A stretch of 64,000 nucleotides of DNA. Origin: an uncultured Clostridia bacterium. Its GTDB lineage: Bacteria; Bacillota; Clostridia; Christensenellales; CAG-917. The stretch covers positions 124,001 to 188,000 of the forward strand of contig CANQNQ010000001.1 of the NCBI GenBank assembly GCA_947625225.1, in the 5' to 3' direction. Position numbers and translations under genes: made by a program. The notes beneath the pieces are model-generated. The model was given only the letters and a program-made list of their open reading frames with translations. It ran no database searches and was not told where the DNA came from. Shown in pieces: positions 34,624 to 43,363 of this stretch (position 1 is its first letter; each line of letters opens with the position of its first letter).

Positions 34624-36288
34624 TTATATCCATATAAAGTTGTTGAATATCGCGCCGCCCTCGTCCTCGATGGCAAGCGTCTTTGTGTCCGAAAAGCGCA
34701 TCAGCGACCTGCCCTCTTCGGACTTGAAATCGAAGGGTTCAAACAGCAATTTCTGCCAATATTCGCCGCCCTCGAGCGCTCTCCTTGCCGTATATTTTTT
34801 CCTTTCGGAGTCGGTGGTATACACACTGACGGATATCGTCCTTGCGGTGGGCGCGTACGCGTCGAAATGCAGCGCGGGTTTGTCACGCAACAGCATGCCC
34901 TCGCGCGCGTCGCGGCAGATGAGCAGCAGTCCGTGCGTCACGGATATGCCGTTGATGTTGAAGGGTCCCTTCGCCTGCCTCAGCGTGTCGCGCGGCAGCA
35001 CCGCCTCGTCCGTGTGCGCCAAAAATGAGCCTATGCCCATATTCCCGTCGTAGATAACGCGTGCGGTGCCCTTGCTTTCCACGGTGGCGACGACGCCTAT
35101 CTTTGCGGGGATAACGCCCTGGATGGGGGTGGACGCCTGCGAGCCGTCCTCGTACTCAAATGTGGCGTACGCAAACACTGTGTCCGAGGGGTCTGTCACC
35201 GAAAGCTGAACTATAAATTGATTTTCAGCCACCTTTTGGGGGCTGTCAAGCCTGGTCCAGTGCCTTGAGGAGGGATCCGCCTCGCCGTAGGAAACCCACA
35301 GCGACTCGTTCACCGCCGTATGCACGGAGTTGTAGCGCAGATACAGCTTGCCCTCCGTCGCTTCGAAGGCGAGCGTAGGCTGCACGCAGAAGTCGGTGCC
35401 CAGCGCCAGGTTGTTGCGCAGCCATATGAGCGCGGTGTTGAACGCGTCCTCTGTGATCTGCTGCTGAGCGGATTCGGAAATGACCAGCTGTTTTACCTCG
35501 CCGCTTACGGTGGCAAGGATATCCCCCGCGCGGTCGGGATCGCACACGGTGGCGTTTTTGGACGCGATATAAAGTGTGGGCGCCGTGATATACTTCGCGT
35601 AGGATTCCGCACCCACGCCCGTGCTGTAGGCTATCTCCTCATCGGAGGACGGCACGTTGCCGTACACAAAGCGCGGCTTTGAAAACGCCCACCTGTAGCC
35701 GCCGCCGCATATGGGCACCAGCGCGCTGACTCTGTTGTCCATGCCCGCCACCTGCCATGCGAGGTCTGCGCCCACGCCTATGCCCATAAGCGCTATGCGC
35801 GAAGTTTCCACTATCTTCTGGTTGCACAGCAGCGTGATGAGCCTGCGCACCACCTTGTTCCACACAAACCACGGCGTTGTGCGCGCCGAGTCCCCTATGC
35901 TGTCCAGCCTGTCGAGACATGCGGGATAGGCGGCAAACGCGACTTCGTCGGGGAAGGTCGTCCTTTCGCCCTCCGACGCGCCGTAGTAGTCCGCCACGCA
36001 CACCACGTAGCCCTCGCCAAGCAGATCTTTCACCACTCCGTCCGTCTTTTGCGGCGTGATGTCGGGCAACAACAAAACCGTCGCGCGCTTGTCCGCCCAA
36101 CGGTTGTCGTAGTAGACCTTTGCATACGCCCTGATCCTGCCCTGCTTGAGGGTCTCCACTGTAAAGAGATGCTCCGCGCGAACGATGTTGTCGTCGGTGT
36201 CAACCGAGATGATTGAGTTCTCCAAAGGCGCCGAGGTCGGGTCGTACCCGCTCCACACCTCGCGGGGAGTCATAAAGGTGAGTTCCAT
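34624..36288 (-). CDS. Alpha/beta-hydrolase-fold protein with degenerate catalytic site
   Basis: A 554-residue protein. Residues about 65-300 show an alpha/beta-hydrolase layout related to dienelactone hydrolase or X-Pro peptidase: ATVLLLPDITPQKTDG, VVCVADYYGASEGERTTFP, and the nucleophile-elbow position in ALMGIGVGADLAW. The elbow residue is Gly171 instead of Ser, Cys or Asp, and no obvious catalytic His follows in the expected place. The C-terminal half is beta-rich, possibly a jelly-roll. It is therefore probably not a hydrolase and may bind a ligand or scaffold. No signal peptide is seen. The promoter -10 box is 7 nt before the ATG and there is no Shine-Dalgarno sequence, suggesting a leaderless mRNA. 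It heads a lepB-fic gene group. Confidence 0.65.
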   Translation of the reverse strand: MELTFMTPREVWSGYDPTSAPLENSIISVDTDDNIVRAEHLFTVETLKQGRIRAYAKVYYDNRWADKRATVLLLPDITPQKTDGVVKDLLGEGYVVCVADYYGASEGERTTFPDEVAFAAYPACLDRLDSIGDSARTTPWFVWNKVVRRLITLLCNQKIVETSRIALMGIGVGADLAWQVAGMDNRVSALVPICGGGYRWAFSKPRFVYGNVPSSDEEIAYSTGVGAESYAKYITAPTLYIASKNATVCDPDRAGDILATVSGEVKQLVISESAQQQITEDAFNTALIWLRNNLALGTDFCVQPTLAFEATEGKLYLRYNSVHTAVNESLWVSYGEADPSSRHWTRLDSPQKVAENQFIVQLSVTDPSDTVFAYATFEYEDGSQASTPIQGVIPAKIGVVATVESKGTARVIYDGNMGIGSFLAHTDEAVLPRDTLRQAKGPFNINGISVTHGLLLICRDAREGMLLRDKPALHFDAYAPTARTISVSVYTTDSERKKYTARRALEGGEYWQKLLFEPFDFKSEEGRSLMRFSDTKTLAIEDEGGAIFNNFIWI

Positions 36289-36460
36289 AACTATTATTAT
36301 AACTCAATATCCACGCAAAGTAAAGGCTTAAAATTATGTAGAGGAAGTTGCGCGGGGGCGAGGCGGCGCACATCGCCTCCACCTGTTTGACGGCGCCGCT
36401 TGCCGCGTACGCCCGTTGCATCAGCTCGACGGTCCGGTCGTCAGGAAATAAAAAATCCAT
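36200..36460 (-). pseudogene. Small ORF starting in the tandem repeat, probably a gene remnant
   Basis: An 86-codon frame from ATG 36460. It opens MDFLFPDDRTVELMQRAYA, includes a hydrophobic stretch FLYIILSLYFAWIL, and then overlaps the first 89 bp of the hydrolase-like gene in another frame. GAGG lies before its ATG. The other repeat copy upstream has the same GAGG, ATG and MDF.xPDD opening, but its frame ends after 24 codons. Because the frame collides with the hydrolase gene, I read it as a leftover 5' end rather than a working gene. Confidence 0.3.
36296..36324 (-). promoter_or_regulatory. Predicted promoter giving a leaderless mRNA for the hydrolase-like gene
   Basis: On the minus strand: -35 TTTACT (36324-36319), 17-bp spacer, perfect TATAAT (36301-36296), 7 nt to the ATG at 36288. 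Confidence 0.65.
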
Positions 36461-36607
36461 GATACACCTCAACTCAGTTTATTCCTTAGTACGATTTTGG
36501 GTGTATATACCCGCGCCTGCCGCCGTATGGTCGTCAGGTAACGAAAAATCCATGATACACCTCAACTCAGTTTATTCCTTAGCACGATTTTGGGTGTATA
36601 TACCCGC
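36436..36607. repeat. Two tandem copies of a 79-bp repeat (93-bp period) carrying a gene-start signal
   Basis: Copy 1 at 36436-36514 and copy 2 at 36529-36607 are nearly identical. On the minus strand each contains a near-palindrome GGGTATATACACCC, then GAGG, an ATG and the codons for MDF, any two residues, PDD. Together they suggest a duplicated regulatory region and 5' end of a small gene. The rest of the 36289-36715 interval has the hydrolase promoter and a terminator, and otherwise nothing I can name. Confidence 0.8.
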
Positions 36608-36667
36608 CGTCTGTCATAAGATCAGTCATGTCACACTTGACGCATTTATTCCTTTGCTTTGGATATA

Positions 36668-36695
36668 CAAAAGAGGCGCTCACATGAGCGCCTCT
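36668..36695 (-). terminator. Intrinsic terminator after the 764-residue lipoprotein gene
   Basis: AGAGGCGCTCA at 36672-36682 pairs with TGAGCGCCTCT at 36685-36695; on the minus strand it is followed by TTTTGT. Confidence 0.75.
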
Positions 36696-36715
36696 GTGCA
36701 GTTTGTTTTGCAGGA

Positions 36716-39010
36716 TCAGTACACTATCCAGCCGTTTTCGGCAGTTGAAGTGTTGTCTGCGTAATTTACATACGTGCTGCCCGTGGTGGGATATGCCGTA
36801 AGGTTGTGCTCCAGCTTGATGCTTGCGCCGCTGAATTTTACTTCCAGCGTGAGCGCCATGCCCTGCGTGAAGTCGAGGTCAAGGTTGAGCTCAAGCGCAT
36901 TGAACACGTTGTCCACAAGGTAGTTGAGCGCTGCTTCGGCGTCGGTGCCCGTGTAGGACTTGTTGCCCATCTTGATCGCCTGCGCGATGTTGACCACCCA
37001 CTTCTGGTAGCCGTTGGGATCGTTGACATACGCCTTCTTTATCTCGTCCTTGACGAGCTTGATGAGGTTTGCCTTTGTCCAACCGCCCTCGGGAGCGGAG
37101 GAAGCGGCAAACATCTGCGCGAATTTGGCGGCGTCCGCAATGGCGTCTTCCGATGTGATGGAGATCTTGCCGTCCTCGAACTTCGCGATGCTGAACACCG
37201 TGTTGAGCAGCTGCGTCATGTTGATGCCCTTGACCTCTACGTCAGCGGCAGAAGAGGCGGACGGATAGCCCTTGGAAGCGGGATGCTCTATGAGTTCGAT
37301 GAGGCTGAAGTCCTTGCCCATATACACATCAAAGACCTTCTGCTTGAGCATGCCTGCGGCGTCGAGGTTGTTCCAGACCGCGCCGACCACGCCTTCCTTA
37401 AGCGTATCGTACTTGGTGTCTGCAAACAGTTTTGCCGCAAAGTCTTTGATAAACTGCGCGGAGCTTGGCATCCCGGCGCACAGACCGTCCACAATGGGTT
37501 TGCCCGCATACTTGACGATGAGGTCCAGCACGCTCTTGTCAGAGTTGATATACACGTCGCGGTGCAGCTTGACCGCCAACTGCTTATTGGCGCCGATGTA
37601 GCTTGCCTCGATTATGTTCTTGTCCCCGTAGGACACCCACAGGTTGGCGTTGGTCTTGGCGTTGTCGTTGATGCCGACGGTCGCCTTGAGGCCGACCTCT
37701 ACATCTTCGGGAGCGGCGTTGATGCCCGCTTCGCCCAGCTTGCTTGCGTCAACGGTCAAGCCGTCAAAGGACAGCTTCTCGGTCAATTCGACCGCGACTT
37801 TCTCCTTGTAGTTTGCCTTGGAAATGCCCATCGTTTCGGTTGCGGCGTTGCCCTTGCGGAAGTTGAAGTGGTTGATGTGCACCGCAACATAGGGATAACC
37901 GCTTCCGACGGTCATGCCCGCCAGATCGGCAACTATAGTGAAGTTGGAAAGTGCGTCATTGATGATGTCGTAGTCAAAGCCGACGGACGCATAGTCATCG
38001 AGCAAAGCGTCTTTGCCGAGAATGCCCTTGACGGAATCGCCAACGAAGCTGCCGACCAGTCCGAAAATGGTTGGGGTAACGCGGGTGCTGTAGTGATTGC
38101 CCCCGTCAATTTTCGTCTTTGTGCTGGGAAACAGCTCGCCTACCGTTTCATTGCTGAGAACCTTATCGACGCTGAGGTTGTTATTGGCATCAAACAGATC
38201 ATTCACGTCGCCGAAGAGCAATCCAAGAACACCGGAAACCGTTCCGTCACTTGTCATCAACGTCTTAAGATCCAAATTGAACAATGTTGTGACCTTTCCG
38301 ATAAGCGCATTGAGCGACCAATCCGGACCCATATCGCCGACAAACATATCTATTATCGCGGAAGGGGTCTTATCGTTGAGCGATTGGAAGTTTTTATCCG
38401 TAGTTTTGATCGGGGTGTCTATCACGTAATGCTTGATGACGTCCTTGATCTGGCTGTTGACATCGTTGAGCTTGACGTCCGCCTTGATCTGCTGTCCGGC
38501 AAAGTCAAGATACAGATAGTTGCAGTCATTCACAAAGTAGTACAGCGTGAGGATGTTGGCGTCGCCAAGGTGCAACGCAACTTTTGCCGCAGTGTTCCGG
38601 GTGGTGCCGCTTGATCTGTCCAGCACCACGTCCAACGCGACGCCCAATTCAAGCGAGTTGACGGGCTTCTTGTTGCTTCTTGCCTTTACGCCCGCTTCCA
38701 CGCCGAGGTCGACGCTGAGTTTGACGTCGTCCGTCTTGCCGATGGCAACGTCGCTGCCTATTGCGCTTGCGTTGTCCCAAAGAGTTGTGAAAAACTCTGC
38801 CGCGCTGATATCAACAGGCTTGTTTGTGTCGCTCGGTTTGGTGGGATCGGTCGGGCCGGAGGGGCCGCTCGGATCGGTCGGGCCGGTGGGGTCTTTGGGA
38901 TTGTTGGGCTTGGTGGTATTGCCACCGCCGTCATTGCACGCAACCAGCGCGAACACCAATACCAACGCGAGCACGCAAATCAGTATGGTCTTGAAATTGA
39001 ACTTTTTCAT
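36716..39010 (-). CDS. Large secreted lipoprotein with Pro/Thr/Gly linker, function unknown
   Basis: A 764-residue protein. A signal peptide ends in lipobox LVAC (Cys25), followed by a low-complexity linker rich in Pro, Thr, Gly and Asp (repeats of GPTDP and GPSGP). The remainder is mainly amphipathic beta strands with two related segments. One near residues 100-170 has KVALHLGDANILTLYY, and one about 280 residues later has NLWVSYGDKNIIEASYIG. This suggests a duplicated beta-sandwich or a LolA-like fold. GGAGGAG precedes the ATG at 39010; longer starts are unsupported. It has its own strong promoter and a terminator. I do not recognise the family; an envelope-associated binding protein is likely only by location. 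Confidence 0.75.
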   Translation of the reverse strand: MKKFNFKTILICVLALVLVFALVACNDGGGNTTKPNNPKDPTGPTDPSGPSGPTDPTKPSDTNKPVDISAAEFFTTLWDNASAIGSDVAIGKTDDVKLSVDLGVEAGVKARSNKKPVNSLELGVALDVVLDRSSGTTRNTAAKVALHLGDANILTLYYFVNDCNYLYLDFAGQQIKADVKLNDVNSQIKDVIKHYVIDTPIKTTDKNFQSLNDKTPSAIIDMFVGDMGPDWSLNALIGKVTTLFNLDLKTLMTSDGTVSGVLGLLFGDVNDLFDANNNLSVDKVLSNETVGELFPSTKTKIDGGNHYSTRVTPTIFGLVGSFVGDSVKGILGKDALLDDYASVGFDYDIINDALSNFTIVADLAGMTVGSGYPYVAVHINHFNFRKGNAATETMGISKANYKEKVAVELTEKLSFDGLTVDASKLGEAGINAAPEDVEVGLKATVGINDNAKTNANLWVSYGDKNIIEASYIGANKQLAVKLHRDVYINSDKSVLDLIVKYAGKPIVDGLCAGMPSSAQFIKDFAAKLFADTKYDTLKEGVVGAVWNNLDAAGMLKQKVFDVYMGKDFSLIELIEHPASKGYPSASSAADVEVKGINMTQLLNTVFSIAKFEDGKISITSEDAIADAAKFAQMFAASSAPEGGWTKANLIKLVKDEIKKAYVNDPNGYQKWVVNIAQAIKMGNKSYTGTDAEAALNYLVDNVFNALELNLDLDFTQGMALTLEVKFSGASIKLEHNLTAYPTTGSTYVNYADNTSTAENGWIVY

Positions 39011-39073
39011 ATACTCCTCCAAATATTTTTGCGCGCATACGCCGTGGCGCACGCCCACAATATTGGTATACCT

Positions 39074-39102
39074 ATTATAATATGCAATTTACAAAAAGTC
39101 AA
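39074..39102 (-). promoter_or_regulatory. Strong predicted sigma-A promoter of the 764-residue lipoprotein gene
   Basis: On the minus strand: -35 TTGACT (39102-39097), 17-bp spacer, perfect TATAAT (39079-39074). Confidence 0.8.
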
Positions 39103-39125
39103 CAGGGCGGCGCAGTATGCGCAAA

Positions 39126-39152
39126 TAAAAGGACGGGCAATTTGCCGTCCTT
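39126..39152 (-). terminator. Intrinsic terminator after the SDR gene
   Basis: AAGGACGG at 39129-39136 pairs with CCGTCCTT at 39145-39152; on the minus strand a TTTTATTT tail follows. Confidence 0.75.
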
Positions 39153-39171
39153 GTATATTTTTCAGACTTAT

Positions 39172-39897
39172 TTACTCAAACGCGCCGTTTATTGATATAT
39201 TACAGCCGCTTAAATATCCGTTTTGCGCAATATGCAAGATCAGCTGAGCAACCTCGGACGGGTCGCACAATCTGCCCAAAGGCAGGTGTTCCTTGACAAG
39301 TTCGTCCACCTCGGCGGGCGTATACGCGCTCATCATATCCGTTGCGACGGCGCCGGGAGACACCGCCGCCACCCTCACGCCGCCCTGCGCGACTTCGCGC
39401 GCCAGCGCCTTTGTGAAGCCTATGACCGCCGCCTTGGACGCGGAGTACGCCACCTCCATGGACGCGCCCACCTCGCCCCATATGGAAGCGACGTTGACAA
39501 TGCATCCGCTGTGACGGGACAGCATAGAGGGAAGCACCGCGGAAGTGACGTTGTACACGCCCTCCACGTTGACGGCAAACAGCTGACGCCAATCCTGCAA
39601 GGTGGTGTCGATAAACAGCTTGCTGAGCGCGACGCCCGCATTGTTGACAAGCACGTCTATGCGCCCGAAGCGCTTGTTGACGGCGGCTACCGCCTCCGCC
39701 ACGGACGCCGGATCGCGCACGTCGCAGTGCACGGCGATCACTCCGCCGTACTGCGCGTCAAGCTCGCTTGCCAATTTCTCCGCGCGCTGTTTGGAGTTGT
39801 TGTAAGAAAACGCCACGTTGTAGCGCCCTGCCGCAAGACGCACCACCGCCTCGCCTATGCCTCGGCTTCCGCCGGTTACAAACAATGTCTGAGTCAT
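39172..39897 (-). CDS. Short-chain dehydrogenase/reductase, FabG-like
   Basis: A 241-residue classical SDR. The nucleotide-binding motif TGGSRGIGEA lies at residues 8-17, and NNAG at 85-88. The catalytic residues are Asn110, Ser138, Tyr151 and Lys155 (motif YSASK). It most resembles 3-oxoacyl-ACP reductase FabG, but no other fatty-acid gene is nearby, so another NAD(P)-dependent reductase activity is possible. The start is at ATG 39897 with GGGGAG upstream; an upstream extension of 37 codons overlaps the preceding gene and is rejected. It lies 70 bp after the 492-residue lipoprotein gene. Confidence 0.88.
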   Translation of the reverse strand: MTQTLFVTGGSRGIGEAVVRLAAGRYNVAFSYNNSKQRAEKLASELDAQYGGVIAVHCDVRDPASVAEAVAAVNKRFGRIDVLVNNAGVALSKLFIDTTLQDWRQLFAVNVEGVYNVTSAVLPSMLSRHSGCIVNVASIWGEVGASMEVAYSASKAAVIGFTKALAREVAQGGVRVAAVSPGAVATDMMSAYTPAEVDELVKEHLPLGRLCDPSEVAQLILHIAQNGYLSGCNISINGAFE

Positions 39898-39967
39898 ATC
39901 TCCCCGCCTTATACACAAAGTGCGGCCGCATATCGCCGCCGCACCTTTTTGCAAACAGTATAAAGAG

Positions 39968-41446
39968 TTACGCCGTGGCTTCCTCTTCTTCTTTCTCCTC
40001 GCGCGCAAAGCCGAGGTATGCGCTGCCCACTCTCTCGCCGTCCTCGCCGTCGGTGTTGTTGTCCTTGAAGGTCACAATATCGATGTTGTGCACGTAGTTT
40101 TCGTCATCGGTGGCAAAGAAGTAGAAGTCCAGCCTGGTCAGCTTGCCCTGTCCGTCGTAGGTGGGCACAAACTCCAATGCCAGCCAATCCACCTTGATGC
40201 CCTCGGTCATCACGACCGCCGCGGTGGACTTTTGGGTGTAGTCGATGCAAAGCAGAGTCGTCGCGGAAGAAGCCGCCGTGTAGTACGCCTTGTCGCCGTC
40301 CACAAACCATATCTTTTGCGAAGCCTCGGTGACCTTAAGCGCGCCCTCGGTAGCGTTCGCCTTGTAGTAACGATACATATTGTTGTTGTCGTACGCAAGC
40401 GCGCCCTTGTCCTTGCCAAGAGGATATATAAGCGCGGATGTGCTGCTTGCGTTCTCCAGCGTGTTGAGCTGCTGCTCGGTTACGCCCTTGAGAGAATTGT
40501 CCGCCGCTTTGACGTTTGCCATAAACAGACCCATCACCTTCGCCGCGGAATCGTAGTAGGACTTGGCGTAGTAGATGGTGACGGAGCCGTCCTGTTCCAC
40601 GTACATATCGCGCAGGGTGTAGGAATACACCTTCTGTATGGCGTTTTCGGGCTTTTCGCCCTCGTCAAGGAAAGTGTCCTCGGTGGCGAGAGTGCGCTGC
40701 GCGCTGCCGTCCACGTTGATGGCGCAAAGCTCGTTGTAGTGCTTATAGCTGTTTTCGCCCGTCAAAGTCCTGACATAGAAGATGGTGTCGCAGCCATACT
40801 TCCACGCAAACGAAGCCACGTTTTCCACAAGCACGCCCTCCTTGGCGCCCTTGCCCTTGTCGGTGGACTTGCTGTTGCTCATGCCGGACACGTCGATGTA
40901 GCGAATGGTGTTGGCGTCGTAGTACAAAATGCGGTTTTTGGTGAACATGTACTGCGAACTACGGGTGCCTATCCTTGCGATCAGCTGCGTGACGGAGCCG
41001 TCGATGGTGGTGCGCATAAAGTCGGTGTCCGTGGTGGACGCCGTACCCGTGTTGCCCTTTCTGTAGTTGGGCGTGGCGTAATATATCCACTTGCCGTAAA
41101 TGGCGAAGCCGCCGTTTACGTTGGAGTTGTAAATAAACTTGGGCACAACCACCTTTACGGTGTCGTTTTTGACGTCGCCCTTGTCGTCAAGCTCTGCCCT
41201 GACGATGCTCTGCACGACGGCGTCGCCCCACTCGTTGCTGCCGTCCGCGTCCGTGCCGGCGTAGCCGTTGATGAAGTAAGCATATTTGCCCTGTCTGACA
41301 AAATAGCCGCCGTTGGACTGCGCCTCGGCGTTGGCGTCGCCGCCGCCGATGGACTTCCATTTGTAGCTGTTGCACGCAACAAGGCAGGCCGCCAATATCG
41401 CGACCAATGCGATCAAAGCCACTGACCAAATAATACGTTTTTTCAT
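39968..41446 (-). CDS. Secreted lipoprotein with beta-propeller-like repeats (DUF5050-like), function unknown
   Basis: A 492-residue lipoprotein. The signal peptide ends in LAAC or LVAC (Cys21 or Cys25). Repeated strands of the pattern Y-F/Y-x-aromatic (YAYFINGY, GKWIYYATPN, NRILYYDANTIRYID, DTIFYVRTL, DKAYYTAASS) are typical of beta-propeller proteins such as DUF5050. The C-terminus is a short Glu-rich tail. AGG precedes the ATG and a near-consensus promoter lies upstream. The ligand is unknown. Confidence 0.75.
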   Translation of the reverse strand: MKKRIIWSVALIALVAILAACLVACNSYKWKSIGGGDANAEAQSNGGYFVRQGKYAYFINGYAGTDADGSNEWGDAVVQSIVRAELDDKGDVKNDTVKVVVPKFIYNSNVNGGFAIYGKWIYYATPNYRKGNTGTASTTDTDFMRTTIDGSVTQLIARIGTRSSQYMFTKNRILYYDANTIRYIDVSGMSNSKSTDKGKGAKEGVLVENVASFAWKYGCDTIFYVRTLTGENSYKHYNELCAINVDGSAQRTLATEDTFLDEGEKPENAIQKVYSYTLRDMYVEQDGSVTIYYAKSYYDSAAKVMGLFMANVKAADNSLKGVTEQQLNTLENASSTSALIYPLGKDKGALAYDNNNMYRYYKANATEGALKVTEASQKIWFVDGDKAYYTAASSATTLLCIDYTQKSTAAVVMTEGIKVDWLALEFVPTYDGQGKLTRLDFYFFATDDENYVHNIDIVTFKDNNTDGEDGERVGSAYLGFAREEKEEEEATA

Positions 41447-41505
41447 GCTCGTTACCTATATGCAAGCCCTGTGTGCGGACTTTGCGTTTTAATTGATACT
41501 ATATA

Positions 41506-41534
41506 TTTATAACCTTTAATTTGCATTTTGTCAA
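41506..41534 (-). promoter_or_regulatory. Strong predicted sigma-A promoter of the 492-residue lipoprotein gene
   Basis: On the minus strand: perfect -35 TTGACA (41534-41529), 17-bp spacer, -10 TATAAA (41511-41506). Confidence 0.8.
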
Positions 41535-41569
41535 ATGCGACTTGCTCTATTTTTGCAATTAAAGGCATT

Positions 41570-43321
41570 TTATTTGCTTTCCTTTGGCAGATCCAGCTTG
41601 ATGTGCACCTCTTTCAGCTGCTTTTCCGTGACGGAGGACGGCGCGCCCATCAGTATGTCGCGCGCGTTGCGATCCATCGGGAAGGTGATTATCTCGCGTA
41701 TGCTCTGCTCGCCCTGAAGCAGCATGACTATGCGGTCCACACCGGGCGCGATACCTGCGTGAGGCGGAGCGCCAAACTTGAACGCGTTGTAAAGCGCGGA
41801 AAATTTTTGCTCTATCACGTCCTTGCCGTAGCCGACGATCTCAAACGCCCTCTCCATTATGGCAGGCTCGTGATTTCTGACCGCGCCGCTGCTGAGCTCC
41901 ACGCCGTTGACCACGCTGTCGTACTGGTACGCCAATATGTCAAGCGGATCCTGCGTGTTGAGCGCCTCGAGACCGCCCTGCGGCATGGAGAAGGGATTGT
42001 GGCAGAACGTAAGCTGCCCCTCGTCGTCGTACTCGTACATCGGGAAATCCACTATCCAGCAGAAGCGGAACGCGTCCTTTTCAAGCAGATCCAGCCCCGT
42101 GCCCAGCTCCGTGCGCACATAGCCCGCCTGCTTTTCCACGCCGCTCTCTTCCGCCAGCACCGCCACAAAGGAGTTGGCCTTAAGCCCCAACCTCTCCTCG
42201 AGCGCCGCCTTGTCCGCCGAGACAAACTTGGCTATGCCGCCGACAAGTTCCTCCTTTTCGTCCAGTCTGAACCAGTACATGTTGGAAGCGCCGTTCTGCT
42301 TGGATCTTTCGACAAGCGCCTCTATCCACTTGCGCGTCTCGTGGAAGTTGTCCACGGCGATCGCCTTTATCGTCTTGCCCTGCTCGAAGAAGGGCGCCTT
42401 GCCCGTAAGTATGTCCGTCACGTCCTTGACAAGCAGCGGGTTCCTCAGATCCGGCTTGTCCGTGCCGTAGTCGCGCATGGCGTCGCGGTAGGAAATGCGA
42501 CGGAAGGGTCCGTTGTCCACCTTGTAGCCCGCGGGCGAAAACTCCTTAAATACGCCGCTGAGCACTTCCTCCATGACGGCGAACACGTCCTCCTGCGTGG
42601 CAAAGCACATCTCGGTGTCCAACTGGTAGAACTCGCCGGGGCTTCTGTCCGCCCTTGCGTCCTCGTCGCGGAAGCAGGGAGCTATCTGGAAATATTTGTC
42701 AAATCCGCTTGCCATAAGCAGCTGCTTGTACTGCTGAGGGGCTTGCGGCAACGCGTAAAACTTGCCCGGGTACACGCGCGAAGGCACGATGTAGTCCCTT
42801 GCGCCCTCCGGCGAGCTGGACGTGAGGATGGGGGTGGTTATCTCCAAAAATCCCATCTGCGTCATCTTGTTGCGCAGCCAGCTGACTACCTTTGATCGGA
42901 AAACTATCTTGTCCTTGACCTGCGGATTTCTCAGATCCAAAAAACGATATTTGAGGCGCACGTCCTCGCGCGACTGCGTGGAGGTGGCGATCTCAAAGGG
43001 CAATTGCTCGTAGCACTTGCCCAACACCTCTATGCGGGACGGCTCTATCTCTATCATGCCGGTGGGCATATCTTTGTTGGGCGCGCTGCGCAGCACGACC
43101 TTGCCCTGCACGGATATGGTGCTCTCGCGGGGGATGGAGCGCACCTGCTCCTTCATCGCCTCGTCGGACGCGACCGCCTGAGTGTAGCCGTAGTAGTCCC
43201 TGAGCACGAAAAATATCACCGCGCCCAGATCGCGCACGCTGCTCAGCCAGCCGCACAGTTTGACCTGTTTGCCTGCGTCGCTTTCGCGAAGTTCACCGCA
43301 ATTGTGTGTCCTAAGTTCCAT
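41570..43321 (-). CDS. aspS: Aspartyl-tRNA synthetase
   Basis: Charges tRNA-Asp. The 583-residue bacterial-type enzyme has an N-terminal OB domain, motif 2 CFRDEDARADRSPGEFYQLD, an internal GAD-type insertion, and motif 3 GIAPGVDRIVMLL followed by REIITFP. Motif 2 has the form with an extra Gly (SPGEFYQLD) rather than the QPEFTQID form seen in many Bacillota. GAGG precedes the ATG. It is third in the asnS-asnA-aspS cluster; the window also has AsnS and AsnA, so tRNA-Asn need not be made by transamidation. Confidence 0.96.
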   Translation of the reverse strand: MELRTHNCGELRESDAGKQVKLCGWLSSVRDLGAVIFFVLRDYYGYTQAVASDEAMKEQVRSIPRESTISVQGKVVLRSAPNKDMPTGMIEIEPSRIEVLGKCYEQLPFEIATSTQSREDVRLKYRFLDLRNPQVKDKIVFRSKVVSWLRNKMTQMGFLEITTPILTSSSPEGARDYIVPSRVYPGKFYALPQAPQQYKQLLMASGFDKYFQIAPCFRDEDARADRSPGEFYQLDTEMCFATQEDVFAVMEEVLSGVFKEFSPAGYKVDNGPFRRISYRDAMRDYGTDKPDLRNPLLVKDVTDILTGKAPFFEQGKTIKAIAVDNFHETRKWIEALVERSKQNGASNMYWFRLDEKEELVGGIAKFVSADKAALEERLGLKANSFVAVLAEESGVEKQAGYVRTELGTGLDLLEKDAFRFCWIVDFPMYEYDDEGQLTFCHNPFSMPQGGLEALNTQDPLDILAYQYDSVVNGVELSSGAVRNHEPAIMERAFEIVGYGKDVIEQKFSALYNAFKFGAPPHAGIAPGVDRIVMLLQGEQSIREIITFPMDRNARDILMGAPSSVTEKQLKEVHIKLDLPKESK

Positions 43322-43363
43322 TTTACAACCTCGTTTTGCTATGTTAAAGTGTCGTTTTTGTTG

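Noticed and set aside
36200..36460. Functional small membrane protein gene in front of the hydrolase-like gene
   Set aside because: Its frame overlaps the start of the hydrolase-like gene by 89 bp and begins inside a duplicated segment, so a remnant is more likely.
36806..38614. 602-codon plus-strand frame opposite the 764-residue lipoprotein gene
   Set aside because: The minus strand has a promoter, GGAGGAG, signal peptide, lipobox and terminator; the plus frame has none of these.
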